NCBI RefSeq assembly: GCF_004342165.1
Contig: NZ_SMAL01000011.1
Span: 25,074-89,073 of the forward strand
Length of the DNA stretch: 64,000 nt
Direction: 5' to 3'
From: Natranaerovirga pectinivora
Lineage (GTDB): Bacteria; Bacillota; Clostridia; Lachnospirales; DSM-24629
The notes beneath the pieces were generated by a model, which worked only from the letters and a program-made list of their open reading frames with translations, was not told where the DNA came from and searched no databases. Both the position numbers and the translations under genes were made by a program. This document shows positions 18,213 to 27,468 of this stretch, in pieces (position 1 is the first letter of the stretch; the number at the start of each line of letters is the position of its first letter).

Positions 18213-19325
18213 TTACTTCCACAATCCTTTTACAATATCACATATATTAATTAAATCTTCATCTGTCATTTTAGTATCAGATGGCAAACACACACCATTT
18301 TCAAATAGAGTTTCAGATACATTGGTACCTATATAATCATACATTTTAAAAACTGGTTGCATATGCATCGGTTTCCAAATTGGTCTTGATTCAATATTTT
18401 CTGCTTCAAGTACTTCCATTATATCTATTGGTTTTACTTTCCCACTAAGTGTCATACAGCTTAACCAATAATTTGGCTTGTCCCATTCATTAACTGGCAT
18501 AAACTCAATCCCATCAAGTTGTCCTAATTCTCTTTTATAAAACTCAAATATGTACTTTTTCTTTTCCACTCTTTGTTCTAATACTTTAAGTTGTCCTCTA
18601 CCAATACCCGCAACTACATTACTCATTCGGTAGTTAAACCCTAATTCGCTATGTTGATAATGTCTTGCTTGGTCTCTACTTTGTGTTGCCCAGAATCTTG
18701 CTTTAGCAATTCTTTCTTCATTATCTGAAACTAGCATACCGCCACCTGAAGTGGTTATGATCTTATTCCCATTAAAGCTGAATATCCCATAGTCTCCAAA
18801 TGTTCCAGTATGTTTTCCTTTGTAATATGTACCTAAGCTTTCTGCTGCATCTTCTATTAAAGCAACATTATACTTTTTACACAGTTCAATGATCTTGTCC
18901 AAATCTGCAGATAAGCCATATAAATGAACAACTATTACAGATTTTACATTAGGATATTTATTAAATGCTTCTTCTAGAGCATTAGGGCACATGTTCCAGG
19001 TTTTATAATCGCTATCAATAAAAACTGGCGTTGCCTTTTGATAAATGATCGGATTAGCAGTAGCTGAGAAGGTTAATGATTGACAAAAAACAATATCCCC
19101 TTCCCCTACACCTGCTGCGTTTAATGCCAAATGAATAGCAGCTGTTCCTGTTGTTAGCGCAGCTGCTGCTTTACTTCCTATTTTATTTGCTAATTCTTTT
19201 TCAAATTCGTTCACATTGGTTCCAAGTGGTGCAATCCAATTGGTATCAAATGCCTCTTGTACATATTCTCTCTCATAACCTTCATCACTCATATGTGGTG
19301 ATGCAAGATAAATTCTTTTGTTCAT
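18213..19325 (-). CDS. pglE: UDP-4-amino-sugar aminotransferase, PglE type (DegT/DnrJ/EryC1)
   Basis: 370 residues, standard for the family. It uses PLP to transaminate the UDP-4-keto-6-deoxy-GlcNAc made by PglF. Seen: ALTTGTAAIHLAL (cofactor phosphate loop), VHLYGLSADLDKI, IEDAAESLGTYYKG with the ring-binding Asp, and the PLP lysine at 188 in FSFNGNKIITTSGGGM. The N-terminal motif YLASPHMSDEGYEREYV and the DTNWIAPLG segment are typical of the PglE subgroup. It directly follows pglF and overlaps pglC. Confidence 0.92.
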   Translation of the reverse strand: MNKRIYLASPHMSDEGYEREYVQEAFDTNWIAPLGTNVNEFEKELANKIGSKAAAALTTGTAAIHLALNAAGVGEGDIVFCQSLTFSATANPIIYQKATPVFIDSDYKTWNMCPNALEEAFNKYPNVKSVIVVHLYGLSADLDKIIELCKKYNVALIEDAAESLGTYYKGKHTGTFGDYGIFSFNGNKIITTSGGGMLVSDNEERIAKARFWATQSRDQARHYQHSELGFNYRMSNVVAGIGRGQLKVLEQRVEKKKYIFEFYKRELGQLDGIEFMPVNEWDKPNYWLSCMTLSGKVKPIDIMEVLEAENIESRPIWKPMHMQPVFKMYDYIGTNVSETLFENGVCLPSDTKMTDEDLINICDIVKGLWK

Positions 19326-19351
19326 TTACTATGACTCCCCTTATTATATGT

Positions 19352-21193
19352 CTATCCTACCCTACTATAAGTAGGCACTATCCTACACATAAACTCACTT
19401 ATACTTTCATTGTCTACATTCAATATCTCTTTGATTTCTTCTAATTCCTTCATAAACTGGTTGTAATTCATATCTATTGGTTGGCCTATGAAGATCTTTT
19501 CGTGTTTTGTATTGCTTATGCCTTCTTCTGCCATTAGGAGTTCTTCGTAGAGCTTTTCTCCTGGTCTTAAGCCTGTGAATTCTATTTTTACATCTTCGTG
19601 TGGTACCAGTCCTGATAACTTGATTAGGTCTTCTGCAAGCTTTGCAATCTTAACTGGTTGACCCATATCCAATACGAAGATCTCTCCACCTTGTGCCATA
19701 GCCCCTGCTTGAAGGACTAGTTCTGTTGCTTCTCTAATGGTCATAAAGAATCTTGTAATATCTGGGTGGGTTACTGTTATTGGTCCACCTTGTTCTATTT
19801 GTTTTTTAAATAGTGGTATAACACTCCCATTACTTCCTAATACATTCCCAAATCTTACAGCAACGAATTCTGTTGTGCTTCTTATGCTCATATGTTGTAT
19901 GATCATCTCTGCTACTCTTTTTGTTGCCCCCATGATATTCGTAGGGTTAACAGCTTTGTCTGTTGATATAAGGACAAAACGTTTTGAGCCATATATGTCT
20001 GCACATTCTGCCACATTTAATGTACCCATTACATTATTTTTAATAGCTTCTGATGGGTTGGCTTCCATTAGTGGCACATGTTTGTGTGCTGCTGCGTGGA
20101 ATACCACTGTTGGACTATAGGTTGCAAATATTTGCTCTAATCTGTTTCTATCTCTAACCGATGCAATTAAGACTTCTAAGTCTAAGTCCTCTTTGTATTC
20201 GTACTTTAATTCATTTTGAAGATCGTATGCATTGTTTTCATATATATCTAATAATAATAATTTTTTCGGATTAAATCTTGCAATTTGTCTACATAGTTCA
20301 GAACCAATGGAGCCGCCTCCACCTGTTACTAGTACCACTTCACCTGTAAGGTAATCAGATATCTCTGCTATGTCTACTTTGATTTCTTCTCTTCCTAGTA
20401 AATCTTCTATATTAACATCTCTTACTTTATTCAGATCGACTTCACCATCAAAGTCTTGTAAGCTAGGTAATGTTTTTAATTTACAATTGGTTTTTGTACA
20501 GATTTCTATGATTTCTTTTCTTACTTTTTTTGATGCAGATGGCATGGCGATAATGATTTCATCTATATTGTATAGTTCTACTATTTCTATAATATTGTCT
20601 TTGCCACCTTTTACCTCTACGCCATGGATATGTAAGCCTTGTTTGGATACATCGTCATCTATGATAACCACCGGTAACATTCTTGTTGTTCTTCTAAGTT
20701 CACGTATCACTACTGAACCACTTGCCCCGGCTCCTATGATCATTACATTTTTGCCTTCTGGATGTGTCTGTATATGCATCATTCTTCTCATTATGCGGTA
20801 TGTAAGTCTACTACCACCTATGGCTAAGAAGCTAATCATCCAAGCGATCATATAGACAGATCTTGGTAGCATGGTATTAAAAAGCATACTAAATGTAAAT
20901 GAAGCCAAACTGCCAAGTACTGTTGCACAAAATACTTGCATAAGTTCATCTATACTTGCATACTTCCATAGACTGCTGTACAAACGGAAGCGAAAGTATA
21001 TAAAGATCTTCATTATTGTTAGTGGTACCATTGCATTGGTAAATATTATAAGGTATTGTGTTGGTATTTGTCCATCAAACCTAAAGACTAGTCCCAAAAA
21101 TAGTGCTAAGTTTACAATTAATGCATCTGCAAGTACCAATAATACTTTTTTTCTATTCACTTTTGTTTTTACTTTTTCTAAGATAGCTTCCAA
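19352..21193 (-). CDS. pglF: UDP-GlcNAc 4,6-dehydratase, membrane-bound PglF/CapD type
   Basis: 613 residues. Four N-terminal membrane segments (within 15-125) are followed by a first Rossmann domain (MIIGAGASGSVVIREL, about 151) and the short-chain dehydrogenase domain (TGGGGSIGSELCRQ at 290). The catalytic region STDKAVNPTNIMGATKR starts at 410 and carries Thr-Asp-Lys with Met in place of the usual Tyr, as in PglF. It converts UDP-GlcNAc to the 4-keto-6-deoxy sugar, the first step of bacillosamine synthesis. It is the first gene of the operon. The start is TTG with AGGGGGATAATCATT upstream, and a 9-bp hairpin lies just before this site. Confidence 0.92.
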   Translation of the reverse strand: MEAILEKVKTKVNRKKVLLVLADALIVNLALFLGLVFRFDGQIPTQYLIIFTNAMVPLTIMKIFIYFRFRLYSSLWKYASIDELMQVFCATVLGSLASFTFSMLFNTMLPRSVYMIAWMISFLAIGGSRLTYRIMRRMMHIQTHPEGKNVMIIGAGASGSVVIRELRRTTRMLPVVIIDDDVSKQGLHIHGVEVKGGKDNIIEIVELYNIDEIIIAMPSASKKVRKEIIEICTKTNCKLKTLPSLQDFDGEVDLNKVRDVNIEDLLGREEIKVDIAEISDYLTGEVVLVTGGGGSIGSELCRQIARFNPKKLLLLDIYENNAYDLQNELKYEYKEDLDLEVLIASVRDRNRLEQIFATYSPTVVFHAAAHKHVPLMEANPSEAIKNNVMGTLNVAECADIYGSKRFVLISTDKAVNPTNIMGATKRVAEMIIQHMSIRSTTEFVAVRFGNVLGSNGSVIPLFKKQIEQGGPITVTHPDITRFFMTIREATELVLQAGAMAQGGEIFVLDMGQPVKIAKLAEDLIKLSGLVPHEDVKIEFTGLRPGEKLYEELLMAEEGISNTKHEKIFIGQPIDMNYNQFMKELEEIKEILNVDNESISEFMCRIVPTYSRVG

Positions 21194-21218
21194 AATGATT
21201 ATCCCCCTAATTCAATCC

Positions 21219-21242
21219 TATCCTTATCCCCCAATAAGGATA
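21219..21242 (-). promoter_or_regulatory. Hairpin abutting the pglF ribosome binding site
   Basis: TATCCTTAT and ATAAGGATA form a perfect 9-bp stem with a 6-nt loop, ending about 10 nt before the AGGGGG ribosome site of pglF. It could affect translation initiation or message stability of the polysaccharide operon. No protein partner is evident. Confidence 0.45.
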
Positions 21243-21415
21243 AGATTATCCACATAATTCTTTATACAATTAATAAACACCCACAATCTATCCTTGATTT
21301 ATTTTTATCAAACCTATGTAGGACCAATGGAATAATTAAGGATATTGTGTTGTTGCATTATGCCAAAATCTGAAATTATGTCTTTTGTTCATAAATTGTT
21401 CATATGTATTTTAAA

Positions 21416-21447
21416 ATTATAACCCAATTCTGTATATTGTATACAAT
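21416..21447 (-). promoter_or_regulatory. Possible second promoter with palindromic operator
   Basis: On the minus strand a TATAAT box (21416-21421) lies downstream of the exact 12-bp palindrome ATTGTATACAAT (21436-21447). TTGTATACAA is the kind of symmetric site bound by GntR-type dimers. A -35 box is poor at normal spacing, so the promoter is uncertain; the palindrome itself is certain. Confidence 0.35.
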
Positions 21448-21552
21448 CACCGAGCAAATTTTTTTTATTTTTATAATTGTTTGTTATTAGGAAACATCAG
21501 AAGTGATTTTGACGTAACCCTCCTTTTTATTATTCTCTCCCCAGAGAATTAG

Positions 21553-21583
21553 GCAAAATAAAAGACCTCATTAACAGGTCTTT
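21553..21583 (-). terminator. Intrinsic terminator inside the polysaccharide operon leader
   Basis: On the minus strand AAAGACCT, a 7-nt loop and AGGTCTTT form a perfect 8-bp stem followed by TATTTT. It lies about 105-135 nt downstream of the predicted start of the strong promoter at 21695-21723 and about 360 nt before pglF. A terminator there would either attenuate the operon or end a short RNA. Confidence 0.7.
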
Positions 21584-21694
21584 GATAAAGATATATAGTA
21601 TACATACATATTTTGATAACTTTCTACGAGTTTTGACAAAATATTGAGTATATTCTACCATGATGTTTAGTTCTTTATCCCTGCCATCGGTTTT

Positions 21695-21723
21695 ATTATA
21701 CCCGTTTTTCCAACTTATGTCAA
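21695..21723 (-). promoter_or_regulatory. Consensus sigma-A promoter of the polysaccharide operon
   Basis: On the minus strand, TTGACA (21718-21723) and TATAAT (21695-21700) are separated by exactly 17 nt, a full match to the vegetative consensus. Transcription would start near 21688, leaving a leader of about 495 nt before the pglF start at 21193. Confidence 0.75.
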
Positions 21724-21767
21724 AGTTTTTTCTTATTTATTACGAACTTTTTACAATATATTAACGT

Positions 21768-21802
21768 AGCTTATATCTCTTACTTTCTAAGGGATATAAG
21801 CT
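21768..21802 (-). terminator. Hairpin downstream of the ABC permease
   Basis: AGCTTATATC and GATATAAGCT arms (with an extra pair inside) lie about 90 nt past the permease stop. The following bases are not a clear U tract. It probably marks the 3' end of the RR-HK-ABC unit. Confidence 0.45.
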
Positions 21803-21889
21803 TCGTTTAAAACATCAATTTCATAGTTAACAGTTTTTATATATACAAGATTATAAATACTTTTTTCATAATGACAGGGATATATTTTA

Positions 21890-24559
21890 TTACAAATTTT
21901 CTTCTTTTAATGCTTCTATAATATTCTCTTTTTTTATTTTAGACATTGAATAGGTCATGGTTATGGATACGATTATGAATACGCCTATGATACATATAAT
22001 GGATTCTTTTATAGGGGGTATATATTCAAAAACGAAAAAGTTGGTTGTTGATCTATGCATACCCACACTTATGAGTATAGCTATAGGTAATCCATAGAGC
22101 AAAGATTTCATTCCATAAAAGATACTTTCGAATCTTATCATTTTATTAAAGCCTTTTGGTGTTAGACCTACTGATTTTAGCATTGCAAATTCTCTTCTTC
22201 TAAGGATTACATTGGTGCTAATGGTGTTGAATATGTTGGTAACGCCAATTAGGGTGATAAGACTTACAAAACCATATAGGAATATGGATATAACCGTTTT
22301 TATTCTGTTTATCATTTCCAACTCGAATTGTACATCTACTATTACAAGTTTATCCTCTGTGTTCTGGCCATAGATTTCATTAATTTCTTCTATGAGTTCT
22401 TTGGTATCCTCTGTTTCTATTTTAAGTCTATGAATACTTCTTCGGTTGTCATCTTCTTCTTTTAATTGGTTTAGTATTTCTTCAAATACTTCTTCTGTTA
22501 CAATTACATTTACAGCTCTACCTGTATCATACAAAAGACCAAAAGGCAGTTCTTTTGTAAGGGTGCCTATTTCCATGTTGATGGTTTCATTTGTGTGATT
22601 TGCCATTGCTGATTTAGTAAGGGTTAGGACATCTCCCTTGTTCATATTTAATGGCTCAAATTCAAACATTTTCCCTTCATCTACAGTTATATTTTTATTA
22701 ATAACAATTCCTTTTAAAGTGTTTGTGTCTTTGTACCCTTCTATGTCAATTCCCAACTCTTTTCCATAGGCTCTAAAGCTTTCTTCTCCTATTGTTGATA
22801 TGACATAAGATAGTGAGTACATACCCTTTTCATTTTTAGGAAAAGTACTTCTTTCTTCCGTACTATTTGTTGATATGACATAGGATAATGAGGCGTTTTC
22901 CTCTTCATTTTTTTGGTCAGTGTTTTTTTCAATTTTATTATTCAAATGGTTTCCTAATTGAGAGGGTTCTAAGTGATGGTTAAAGGTTCTTATATTTCTT
23001 TCAATGGCATATCTTTTTACTTTTTCTAATTCAATGATTTTATCATAAAATGCTCTTTGTTCTTCATAGGGTCTGTCTCTTAGTTCTAATGCGATATCAT
23101 AGGGTACTTCTCCATAATACATATCTGATGATACAAAGCCATATCTCATAAAGGATGAGAAAGCTATGAATAGGACGATGCTTATACTTAGAGAAAAGAT
23201 TGTTGCTCTGTATCTTTTACGATTTCTTTTTAGATTCTTAAGAGCCAATTCCCCTTCTATTCCAAAAAGTTTTTTGGTTATTTTTAATGTTTTTAATTTT
23301 TTTCTTTTTAGTTTTATATCTGTGGTTAATCTTATGGCTTCTATTGGGGATATTTTTGAGGCTTTTTTAGCAGGTAGATAGGCAGATAAGAAGATGGTTA
23401 GGGTTGTGAATACCACTGTTGTTATTAAAGTCAGTGGTGATATGATTAACCTTAGTTCTATCCCTTCTAAAAATTCAAATGCCATCAGTTTGTTTACCAC
23501 TTTTAAGGTAATTCCAATGCCTAGTATACCTGATAGAATTCCTAGTGGAATGCCTATGATGCCCAGGATAAAGCCTTCAAAGAGTACGGTTTTTCTAATT
23601 TGACTTTTTGTTGCGCCTACACTTGATAACATTCCAAATTGTTTTTTTCTTTCACTTATGGATATGGCAAAGGCATTGTATATTACTGCTACAGATCCTA
23701 TGACCACTAGTAAAATGATGATAAGAGCTAACGTAATAAACATCCTATTAATATTGTCATTATCTGATACCCCAAGCCATCTTAAAAGGGCTGAATTGTA
23801 TCCATAGGACCCTGGAGGCAGTCCGATGGTTCTTGCCATTTCTGTTGTTTTATCGTATATCTGTCTAGGGTTTTTTCCTAGAATATAGATGTCTAGGGTT
23901 TCTGTTGGTTCTAGGTTACTTTCTTCTAGGTAGGCAATTGCCATCATTCCAGGGAATGTGTAGAATTCCATTATGTCTTGGCGGATGATGCCTGTTATGG
24001 TGTATGTTTTTTCTGCAAAAGGAATGTATGCTTCTTCCTCTGTATATTCATTGTTTTTGTCTATGGGTGCATTGTCTAGATATCTATGGCCTATTTCTAA
24101 GCTAATGGTATCTCCTATTTTATAGTCTGTTCCACCGTTTTCTATGATTGTTTGGGATAGTAGAATTTCTCCTTCTTTTTCTGGGTAACGTCCTTCTCTA
24201 AGGAATGTTAGGTTATCCATGGCTTCTTGGTTGTATTCTTTTACATAGATGTATGGTTTGCTTTCTATTCTTGAGGTTTCTAATGGTGAGAAGCCTCTAT
24301 CTCTACTGATCATGCCGCTTTTTGTATAGGCATTGTCTAGGATGTATTTGGCATCTTTTACTGGTACATTTCCAATCATTGAGTGGTAATTGCCGCGGCT
24401 TAGGATGGTTTCTTGGATAAACAAATCTTGAAAACTTGTAGTAATGGTTGCCACACCAAAAATCATGGCACAAGATAAGATAATCCCTATAACGGTTACA
24501 ATGGTTCTTCTTTTATTAAGCTTAAGGCTTCGGATCGTCAATTTATTTACGATATTCAC
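21890..24559 (-). CDS. FtsX-type ABC transporter permease
   Basis: 889 residues with the arrangement helix, large extracytoplasmic domain (about 45-265), three helices with the FtsX segment ISERKKQFGMLSSVGATKSQ, a middle helix pair with a second external domain (about 470-740), and a final FtsX segment RREFAMLKSVGLTPKGFNKM. Such MacB/BceB-like permeases export or sense peptides and lipids or release proteins. Its GTG start overlaps the stop of the ATPase gene by one base. With the histidine kinase and regulator upstream it forms a likely antimicrobial-peptide or envelope-stress module. The substrate is unknown. Confidence 0.88.
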   Translation of the reverse strand: MNIVNKLTIRSLKLNKRRTIVTVIGIILSCAMIFGVATITTSFQDLFIQETILSRGNYHSMIGNVPVKDAKYILDNAYTKSGMISRDRGFSPLETSRIESKPYIYVKEYNQEAMDNLTFLREGRYPEKEGEILLSQTIIENGGTDYKIGDTISLEIGHRYLDNAPIDKNNEYTEEEAYIPFAEKTYTITGIIRQDIMEFYTFPGMMAIAYLEESNLEPTETLDIYILGKNPRQIYDKTTEMARTIGLPPGSYGYNSALLRWLGVSDNDNINRMFITLALIIILLVVIGSVAVIYNAFAISISERKKQFGMLSSVGATKSQIRKTVLFEGFILGIIGIPLGILSGILGIGITLKVVNKLMAFEFLEGIELRLIISPLTLITTVVFTTLTIFLSAYLPAKKASKISPIEAIRLTTDIKLKRKKLKTLKITKKLFGIEGELALKNLKRNRKRYRATIFSLSISIVLFIAFSSFMRYGFVSSDMYYGEVPYDIALELRDRPYEEQRAFYDKIIELEKVKRYAIERNIRTFNHHLEPSQLGNHLNNKIEKNTDQKNEEENASLSYVISTNSTEERSTFPKNEKGMYSLSYVISTIGEESFRAYGKELGIDIEGYKDTNTLKGIVINKNITVDEGKMFEFEPLNMNKGDVLTLTKSAMANHTNETINMEIGTLTKELPFGLLYDTGRAVNVIVTEEVFEEILNQLKEEDDNRRSIHRLKIETEDTKELIEEINEIYGQNTEDKLVIVDVQFELEMINRIKTVISIFLYGFVSLITLIGVTNIFNTISTNVILRRREFAMLKSVGLTPKGFNKMIRFESIFYGMKSLLYGLPIAILISVGMHRSTTNFFVFEYIPPIKESIICIIGVFIIVSITMTYSMSKIKKENIIEALKEENL

Positions 24560-25239
24560 TATCTCACCACCTCGTCTTTTAAAATTCGTCCATCGTCTAT
24601 GGTGATAATCCTATCTGCTTGTAAGGCGATTTCGTGATCGTGGGTGATGACGATCATAGTTTGTTTGTATTTTTTATTAGAGGCTTTTAACAGGTCTATG
24701 ATTTCTTTTGAGTTTTGACTGTCTAAGTTTCCTGTTGGTTCGTCTGCTAATACAATGGAGGGTTGGTTAATTAATGCCCTTCCAATGGATACCCTTTGTT
24801 GTTGGCCTCCTGATAATTCATTAGGCAAGTGGTTGATTCTTTCTGTTAGGTTTAGATTGGTTATAATTTCTGTTAGATGGTCTTTGTTTATTTTTCTGCC
24901 ATCTAGTAGTAATGGTAGGGTGATATTTTCTTCTACATTTAATATTGGGATTAGATTGTAGAATTGGTAAATCAGGCCTACTTGTCGTCTTCTAAATATG
25001 GCCAGTTTTGATTCGTTAAGATTGTATATGTCCGTTCCTTCTATATACACTTTACCACTGGATGGTCTATCTACACCTCCTAACATATGGAGTAGTGTTG
25101 ATTTTCCTGAGCCTGATGCGCCTACGATGGCTACAAATTCCCCTTGGTTTATACTAAAGGATACATTATCCAGCGCTTTTACCTCCGTACTGCCTTTTCC
25201 ATAGGTTTTAGACAGATTTTCTACTTTTAAGATTGTCAT
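24559..25239 (-). CDS. ABC transporter ATP-binding protein (LolD/MacB/BceA type)
   Basis: 226 residues. Walker A GASGSGKST, Q-loop in VGLIYQFYNLIP, signature LSGGQQQRVSIGRAL, Walker B IVLADEPTGNLDS and switch His in VITHDHEIA are all present. The DEPTGNLD version is typical of ATPases partnered with FtsX-like permeases. It overlaps the permease start and follows the histidine kinase by about 100 nt. That gap contains REP copies. The ribosome site is GAAGGAGTGAGAAT. Confidence 0.93.
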   Translation of the reverse strand: MTILKVENLSKTYGKGSTEVKALDNVSFSINQGEFVAIVGASGSGKSTLLHMLGGVDRPSSGKVYIEGTDIYNLNESKLAIFRRRQVGLIYQFYNLIPILNVEENITLPLLLDGRKINKDHLTEIITNLNLTERINHLPNELSGGQQQRVSIGRALINQPSIVLADEPTGNLDSQNSKEIIDLLKASNKKYKQTMIVITHDHEIALQADRIITIDDGRILKDEVVR

Positions 25240-25334
25240 ATTCTCACTCCTTCTTTCCTTATGATTTTAATTATATCTGTCTAAAGTGACTTTTCGGTGA
25301 CTGTTTTAGTGACAATTTTGTCACTTAGTTTTTT

Positions 25335-25372
25335 GGGGACGGTTCTTAGTTTTTAGTGGACGGTTCGTAAAA
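25335..25372. repeat. REP pair forming the 3' end of the histidine kinase gene
   Basis: GGGGACGGTTCTTAG (25335-25349) and GTGGACGGTTCGTAAAA (25356-25372), same orientation. The kinase stop codon is at 25346-25348, inside the first copy. This is the left-most occurrence of the family in the window. Confidence 0.85.
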
Positions 25373-26587
25373 TTTGATGGTAAAGGTTGTGCCTTTGCCT
25401 TTTTCACTTTCTACTTTTATGTCTCCATTTTGATTTTTTAGAATGGTATGGGCCATGGCAAGTCCAATACCTACACTGTCTTCTTTTGCATTTTTCCCCT
25501 TGTAGAAGCGGTTGAATATGTATGGAATGTCTGCTTTTTCTATGCCTGTCCCTGTGTCTTGTATTTTTATTAATGTGTAGATAGGGTTTTGTTCATAGGT
25601 AATTGCAATTCGCCCTTCTTCTGGTGTGTGTTCTATACAGTTTTTTAGAATGTTGATAAGGGCTTCATTGGTCCAGTTAAAGTCTCCTATGATTTTTGTT
25701 TTTTCATCCCCTTTGATATGGATGTCCAATGTTTTTATGTCTATAGGAACTGCAAGGTTGTCTAAGGTTTTTTCAATAAGGGTCTTGACTTTTATAGGTT
25801 CTTTTTTCATTTTTATAGTCCCTGCATCAAATTTGGATAGTTTTAGCAAGGTTGTGATCAGCCATTCCATTCTTAGTAGTTGGGTTCTTGTTCTTCTTAG
25901 GAATTCTTCTGTGTCTTTTTCTTCTGGGTTGTTTCTAAGGATGTCGTTTAGGACTAGCATAGATGTCAGTGGTGTTTTTAACTGATGGGATATGTCCGCT
26001 ATGGATTCTGATAGTGTTACTTTGTCTTTTTGTAAGGCTTGTGTTTGTTCTTTTAGGGTGAGGGTGATTTTGAATATTTCATTTTTTAGGTGACTTATGT
26101 CCCCTTCGTCGTTGTCTCTAATGTCTAGGGTATAGTCCCCTTCTTTTATTTTTTTAGTGTATGTGGTGACTTGGTTGATGTTTTTGTATAGTTTTTTTAA
26201 TAGGATGAATGTGATTATAATTAATGTTATGGCTATTGATAGGGTTAATAGTAGCGTTAGTACTGTATTAAGCCTATAATTCCTTTTTATCAGAGGTAAG
26301 TCCCTAAGGATTTCTTCTGAGTGAATGCCATATTTGCCTAGGATTTCTTTGCTTTTTTCTGCCTTTACTGGGTCGTTCTTTTGGATTTCTTGTATAATGG
26401 TTTGTTCTAATTCAGGGTTTTTTTCAATAATTGCACCTATTATTGCAGCATTGTTATGGTATAGGGTTTTGTATTGGTTGTTTAATGTGATTCGACTTAA
26501 TGCCAATCCTATGAGCATAAATAGGATGAGTGCTGCCCCGTATATTTTGATAAGTTTTTTGATTTCTGGGTTTTTAGTGAAGTTCAT
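25346..26587 (-). CDS. Sensor histidine kinase
   Basis: About 413 residues. It has two membrane helices flanking a short extracytoplasmic region (about 35-105), a HAMP linker, a HisKA domain with the phospho-acceptor His at about 201 (ISHQLKTPLTSML), and an HATPase domain with N box NILKNCIEH, G1 DTGTGIEKAD and G2 GIGLAMAHTIL. The ATG at 26587 overlaps the regulator stop by 14 nt. The last residues YEPSTKN and the stop codon are encoded within two REP copies (25335-25372), so the original C-terminus has been replaced or trimmed. It probably senses the ligand handled by the downstream ABC transporter. Confidence 0.92.
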   Translation of the reverse strand: MNFTKNPEIKKLIKIYGAALILFMLIGLALSRITLNNQYKTLYHNNAAIIGAIIEKNPELEQTIIQEIQKNDPVKAEKSKEILGKYGIHSEEILRDLPLIKRNYRLNTVLTLLLTLSIAITLIIITFILLKKLYKNINQVTTYTKKIKEGDYTLDIRDNDEGDISHLKNEIFKITLTLKEQTQALQKDKVTLSESIADISHQLKTPLTSMLVLNDILRNNPEEKDTEEFLRRTRTQLLRMEWLITTLLKLSKFDAGTIKMKKEPIKVKTLIEKTLDNLAVPIDIKTLDIHIKGDEKTKIIGDFNWTNEALINILKNCIEHTPEEGRIAITYEQNPIYTLIKIQDTGTGIEKADIPYIFNRFYKGKNAKEDSVGIGLAMAHTILKNQNGDIKVESEKGKGTTFTIKFYEPSTKN

Positions 26588-27269
26588 CTTTGCCACCAAC
26601 CTTATAGCCTAGACCCCTTATGGTTTTGATGATTTTTGGATTTTGTGGGTCTTCTTCTATTTTTTCTCTGAGTCTTTTTATGTATACTGTTAGGGTGTTG
26701 TCGTTAACAAAGTCTCCTGCTACATCCCATATGCCTTCTAATATTTGATTTCTTGTTAGGATTTGCCCTTCGTTGTTGGCTAGGGTTAGAAGGAGTTTGT
26801 ATTCCATTGCTGTTAGTATAATATCTTCATTGTCTTTTTTTACTTTGGCTTCTTTTGTGTTAATGGTAATGTTGCCTATCTTAATTTCTGAAGTGTTTGT
26901 ATGGTGTTTGTTGTATCTTCTTAAGACACTTTTTATTCTAGATATAAGTTCTCTTACTCTAAAGGGTTTTGTGATGTAATCGTCAGCCCCCATGTCTAGA
27001 CCCATTACCACATTGACTTCGTCGTCACATGCTGTTAGGAATATAACGGGTGTTTCTTTTTTTGTTCTAATGCTATTGCATAAATCAAAGCCATTGCCAT
27101 CTGGTAGGGTGATGTCTAGGATGATTAATATATAGTTGTTGTTTTCAATAATTTCTTTGGCACTTTGATAATCATGGCAAACAGTTGTGTTATAGCCTTC
27201 TTGTTTTAGGGCGTATTGGATGCCTAGGGCTATGGTTTTGTCGTCTTCTACGATTAGAATAGGGTTCAT
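26574..27269 (-). CDS. OmpR/PhoB-family response regulator
   Basis: 231 residues from the ATG at 27269, which has GAGGTGG upstream; the open frame runs further 5' but that part is not receiver-like. The receiver domain has the acidic pair in IVEDD, phospho-acceptor Asp52 (LDITLPDGNG), Thr in FLTAC and Lys in ITKPF. The C-terminal winged helix ends with YIKRLREKIEEDP and IKTIRGLGYKV. It overlaps the kinase gene and probably controls the adjacent ABC transporter operon. Confidence 0.94.
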   Translation of the reverse strand: MNPILIVEDDKTIALGIQYALKQEGYNTTVCHDYQSAKEIIENNNYILIILDITLPDGNGFDLCNSIRTKKETPVIFLTACDDEVNVVMGLDMGADDYITKPFRVRELISRIKSVLRRYNKHHTNTSEIKIGNITINTKEAKVKKDNEDIILTAMEYKLLLTLANNEGQILTRNQILEGIWDVAGDFVNDNTLTVYIKRLREKIEEDPQNPKIIKTIRGLGYKVGGKDELH

Positions 27270-27360
27270 TTTTTTCCACCTCTTGATTTGGGTTTTGTTA
27301 TTGGTTTTATTATAGTATAAGATTCTGAATTTTGCTATATGAGAAAATGTTAGAAAGTTA

Positions 27361-27372
27361 GGGACGGTTCTT
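27361..27372 (+). repeat. REP copy upstream of the response regulator
   Basis: GGGACGGTTCTT, single copy between the divergent response regulator and deacetylase genes. It belongs to the GGTTCTT subtype. Confidence 0.8.
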
Positions 27373-27468
27373 GTTTTCTTTGTTTTTAGATTTTTATTGA
27401 GTTTTTTCGACATTAATGTTACAATTTTATAAGATTTTACTACCTAATGGGTAGAAAGGGGAGAACCT

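Noticed and set aside
21584..21700. BglG/LicT-type RNA antiterminator or known riboswitch in the leader
   Set aside because: I looked for the conserved RAT core and common riboswitch motifs by eye and saw none; the leader remains unexplained.
27270..27413. 48-residue N-terminal extension of the response regulator
   Set aside because: It is basic and not receiver-like; the ATG at 27269 has a GAGGTGG site and gives the normal receiver start.
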